Origin: Acidobacteriota bacterium
GTDB taxonomy: Bacteria > Acidobacteriota > HRBIN11
Direction of reading: 5' to 3'
Assembly (NCBI GenBank): GCA_025061865.1
Contig: JANXAA010000156.1
Span: 1 to 5,814 of the forward strand
DNA length: 5,814 nt
The translations under genes were made by a program, and so were the position numbers. Of this stretch, positions 4,468 to 5,814 are shown in pieces (position 1 is the first letter of the stretch; every line of letters begins with the position of its first letter). The notes under the pieces are model-generated. The model was not told the origin of the DNA, did no database searches, and saw nothing but the letters and a program-made list of their open reading frames with translations.

Positions 4468-5616
4468 ATGGAATTTGCGTACACGGAAGAATACCACCTG
4501 CTCCGGGATACAGTCCGAGCCTTCATGGAGTCGGAGGTCGCACCCCACGTGGACCGATGGGACCGGGCAGGCTACTTTCCTGACGAGGTCTTCCGCCGTC
4601 TCGGCGAAATGGGTCTCCTGGGGGCGTCGGTCTCCGAAGAGTACGGGGGGACTCCCTTGGATGCCCTCGGCCAAGCCATCGCCGTCGAGGAGATGGCCCG
4701 CATTTCAGCCTCAGTCGCCATCACGGTCGGCGTCCATGTGGGCCTCGTGTGTCCGATGATCGTCCGTTACGGGACCCCCGAGGCTCGGGCCCGCTACCTC
4801 CCGGCGATGGCCCGGGGCGATTGGCTGGGGGCCTTTGCCCAGACGGAACCGAACACGGGATCCGACGCCGCCGGTATCCAAACCCGGGCCGTCCGGAAAG
4901 GCGACCGGTATGTCCTGAACGGTATCAAGGTGTGGGTCACCAACGCTGAGAAAGCGCGGGTCCTCGTCGTCCAAGCCGTGACGGACCCGGCCGCTGGCAA
5001 GCGGGGAATCAGCTCTTTTGTCGTAGAGACGACCTGGCCTGGCGTGACCGTCGGCCGCAACGAGGCCAAGCTGGGCCTCCATAGTTCGGTCACTAACCCG
5101 GTCTACTTGGAGGACTGCGAGGTCCCGGTCGAGAACCGCTTGGGGGCCGAGGGTCAGGGCCTCCGGATCGCCTTAGAACATCTGAGTGCCAGCCGCATCA
5201 GCGTGGCGGCCCAGGCCGTCGGGATCGCCCAAGGAGCTTATGAGCAGGCCCTTCGGTATACGACCCAGCGTAAGACATTCGGGGCCTTTTTAGTAGAACA
5301 CCAGGCCATTCAGTTCATGCTGGCCGACATGGTAACCTCCATCGAGGCGGCCCGCCTCTTGACCCATCGGGCGGCCTGGTTCCGGGACCGGGGCCGACCC
5401 TTTACAGCCGCCGCCTCGATGGCGAAACTGTTTGCTTCGGAGATGTGCCAGCGGGTCACCTACCAGGCCTTGCAGATATTCGGCGGATATGGATATTCTC
5501 GGGAATATCCCCTGGAGCGGCACTTCCGGGATGCCCGGGTGACGACCCTTTACGAGGGTACGTCGGAAATTCAACGGATCATCATCGCCCGGGAGCTCCT
5601 GCGGGCCGCCGGATGA
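4468..5616 (+). CDS. Acyl-CoA dehydrogenase (FAD-dependent, short/medium-chain type)
   Basis: This flavoenzyme oxidises acyl-CoA to trans-2-enoyl-CoA and passes electrons to electron-transfer flavoprotein. It serves fatty-acid beta-oxidation or branched-chain amino-acid breakdown. The 382 residues are the normal family length. The N-terminal helical domain starts MEFAYTEEYHLLRDTVRAF. The FAD/substrate motif AQTEPNTGSDAAG is at 124-136 and NGIKVWVTNA at 151-160. KLGLHSSVTN (201-210) and EDCEVPVENR (215-224) belong to the beta domain. SRISVAAQAVGIAQ (242-255) and QRKTFG (267-272) are C-terminal FAD contacts, and QIFGGYGYSREYPLERHFRD (336-355) is the second family signature. The catalytic base E363 is present in LYEGTSEIQ, the position used by short/medium-chain enzymes. 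ATG4468 matches the family N-terminus; TTG4429 would add 13 residues and has no better ribosome-binding site. The chain-length preference cannot be read from sequence. No electron-transfer flavoprotein or other beta-oxidation gene is in the window. Confidence 0.97.
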   Translation: MEFAYTEEYHLLRDTVRAFMESEVAPHVDRWDRAGYFPDEVFRRLGEMGLLGASVSEEYGGTPLDALGQAIAVEEMARISASVAITVGVHVGLVCPMIVRYGTPEARARYLPAMARGDWLGAFAQTEPNTGSDAAGIQTRAVRKGDRYVLNGIKVWVTNAEKARVLVVQAVTDPAAGKRGISSFVVETTWPGVTVGRNEAKLGLHSSVTNPVYLEDCEVPVENRLGAEGQGLRIALEHLSASRISVAAQAVGIAQGAYEQALRYTTQRKTFGAFLVEHQAIQFMLADMVTSIEAARLLTHRAAWFRDRGRPFTAAASMAKLFASEMCQRVTYQALQIFGGYGYSREYPLERHFRDARVTTLYEGTSEIQRIIIARELLRAAG

Positions 5617-5676
5617 GGGTCTTCGGTCTCGGGGGCCGGCCTGAATCCGACGTCCGCATCTCTTTAGGCATCAGCG

Positions 5677-5814
5677 ATGCATCGAGTCGAGACACTGTCG
5701 GCGATGGGACGGACAGCCCGACGGGCCGGTCTTCTCCTCCTCGGGTGGCTGGTCCCGGGGAGTGCCCACTGGGTCCTCGGCCGTCGGGTCCAAGCCCTCA
5801 TCGTGTTCGTCACA
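5677..5814 (+). CDS. Small membrane protein, N-terminal part
   Basis: The first 46 codons of an open frame that runs off the right edge. ATG5677 is the first start after an in-frame TAG (5665-5667), with AGG 9 nt upstream. An Arg-rich N-terminus (R12, R15, R16) precedes a hydrophobic segment AGLLLLGWLVPGSAHWVLG (17-35), then RR and a second hydrophobic start (ALIVFVT). The pattern W(L/V)PG..H..LGRR resembles small membrane proteins whose first helix ends in PGxGHxxLGR (TM2-like or DUF6677-type). That assignment is by motif only. It begins 60 bp after the acyl-CoA dehydrogenase stop on the same strand, so the two may be co-transcribed. ATG5704 (residue 10) is an alternative start. Confidence 0.6.
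   Translation, partial: MHRVETLSAMGRTARRAGLLLLGWLVPGSAHWVLGRRVQALIVFVT

Noticed and set aside
5634..5641. GGCCGGCC palindrome after the acyl-CoA dehydrogenase as a terminator
   Set aside because: It has no loop of useful size and no T-run, and the downstream gene is close enough for read-through.

Overview
This 5.8 kb window looks like ordinary chromosome from a GC-rich bacterium. I see no phage, plasmid, transposase, CRISPR or defence gene. The bacterial signs are a six-repeat ribosomal protein S1, a tRNA gene with CCA encoded, GTG/ATG starts and a signal-peptide M16 metallopeptidase. The coding style (strong GTC, GAC and CGG use) and small repeats between genes suggest a GC-rich, possibly thermophilic lineage. 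The taxon cannot be fixed from the sequence alone; something Acidobacteriota-like is only a guess.

Layout: bases 1-648 (minus strand) hold the N-terminal 216 residues of an exported M16 zinc peptidase that continues past the left edge. Bases 649-1225 are non-coding and carry hairpins, a possible plus-strand terminator and short dispersed repeats. A tRNA-Val(CAC) gene lies at 1226-1301. All later genes are on the plus strand: rpsA (1498-3375), a HIT-family Ap4A phosphorylase-like enzyme (3803-4327), an acyl-CoA dehydrogenase (4468-5616) and the start of a small membrane protein (5677 onward, cut by the right edge). The 427 bp gap between rpsA and the HIT gene is also non-coding, with a purine-rich tract, a repeat copy, two hairpins and a three-unit heptamer tandem repeat.

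The genes do not form one pathway. tRNA-Val and rpsA serve translation, the HIT enzyme would degrade or phosphorolyse dinucleoside polyphosphates, and the acyl-CoA dehydrogenase performs the first oxidation of fatty-acid or amino-acid-derived acyl-CoAs. The last two plus-strand genes are close enough (60 bp) to be co-transcribed. The acyl-CoA dehydrogenase appears to have its own promoter, flanked by a perfect 10-bp inverted repeat that could be an operator.

I did not find an obvious new multi-gene system. The most interesting signals are non-coding: three adjacent DnaA-box-like sites inside the signal-peptide codons of the M16 gene, a family of about 20-nt repeats restricted to the gaps between genes, and the TGACGG repeats around the acyl-CoA dehydrogenase promoter. 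All of these were found by eye, without statistics or database searches.
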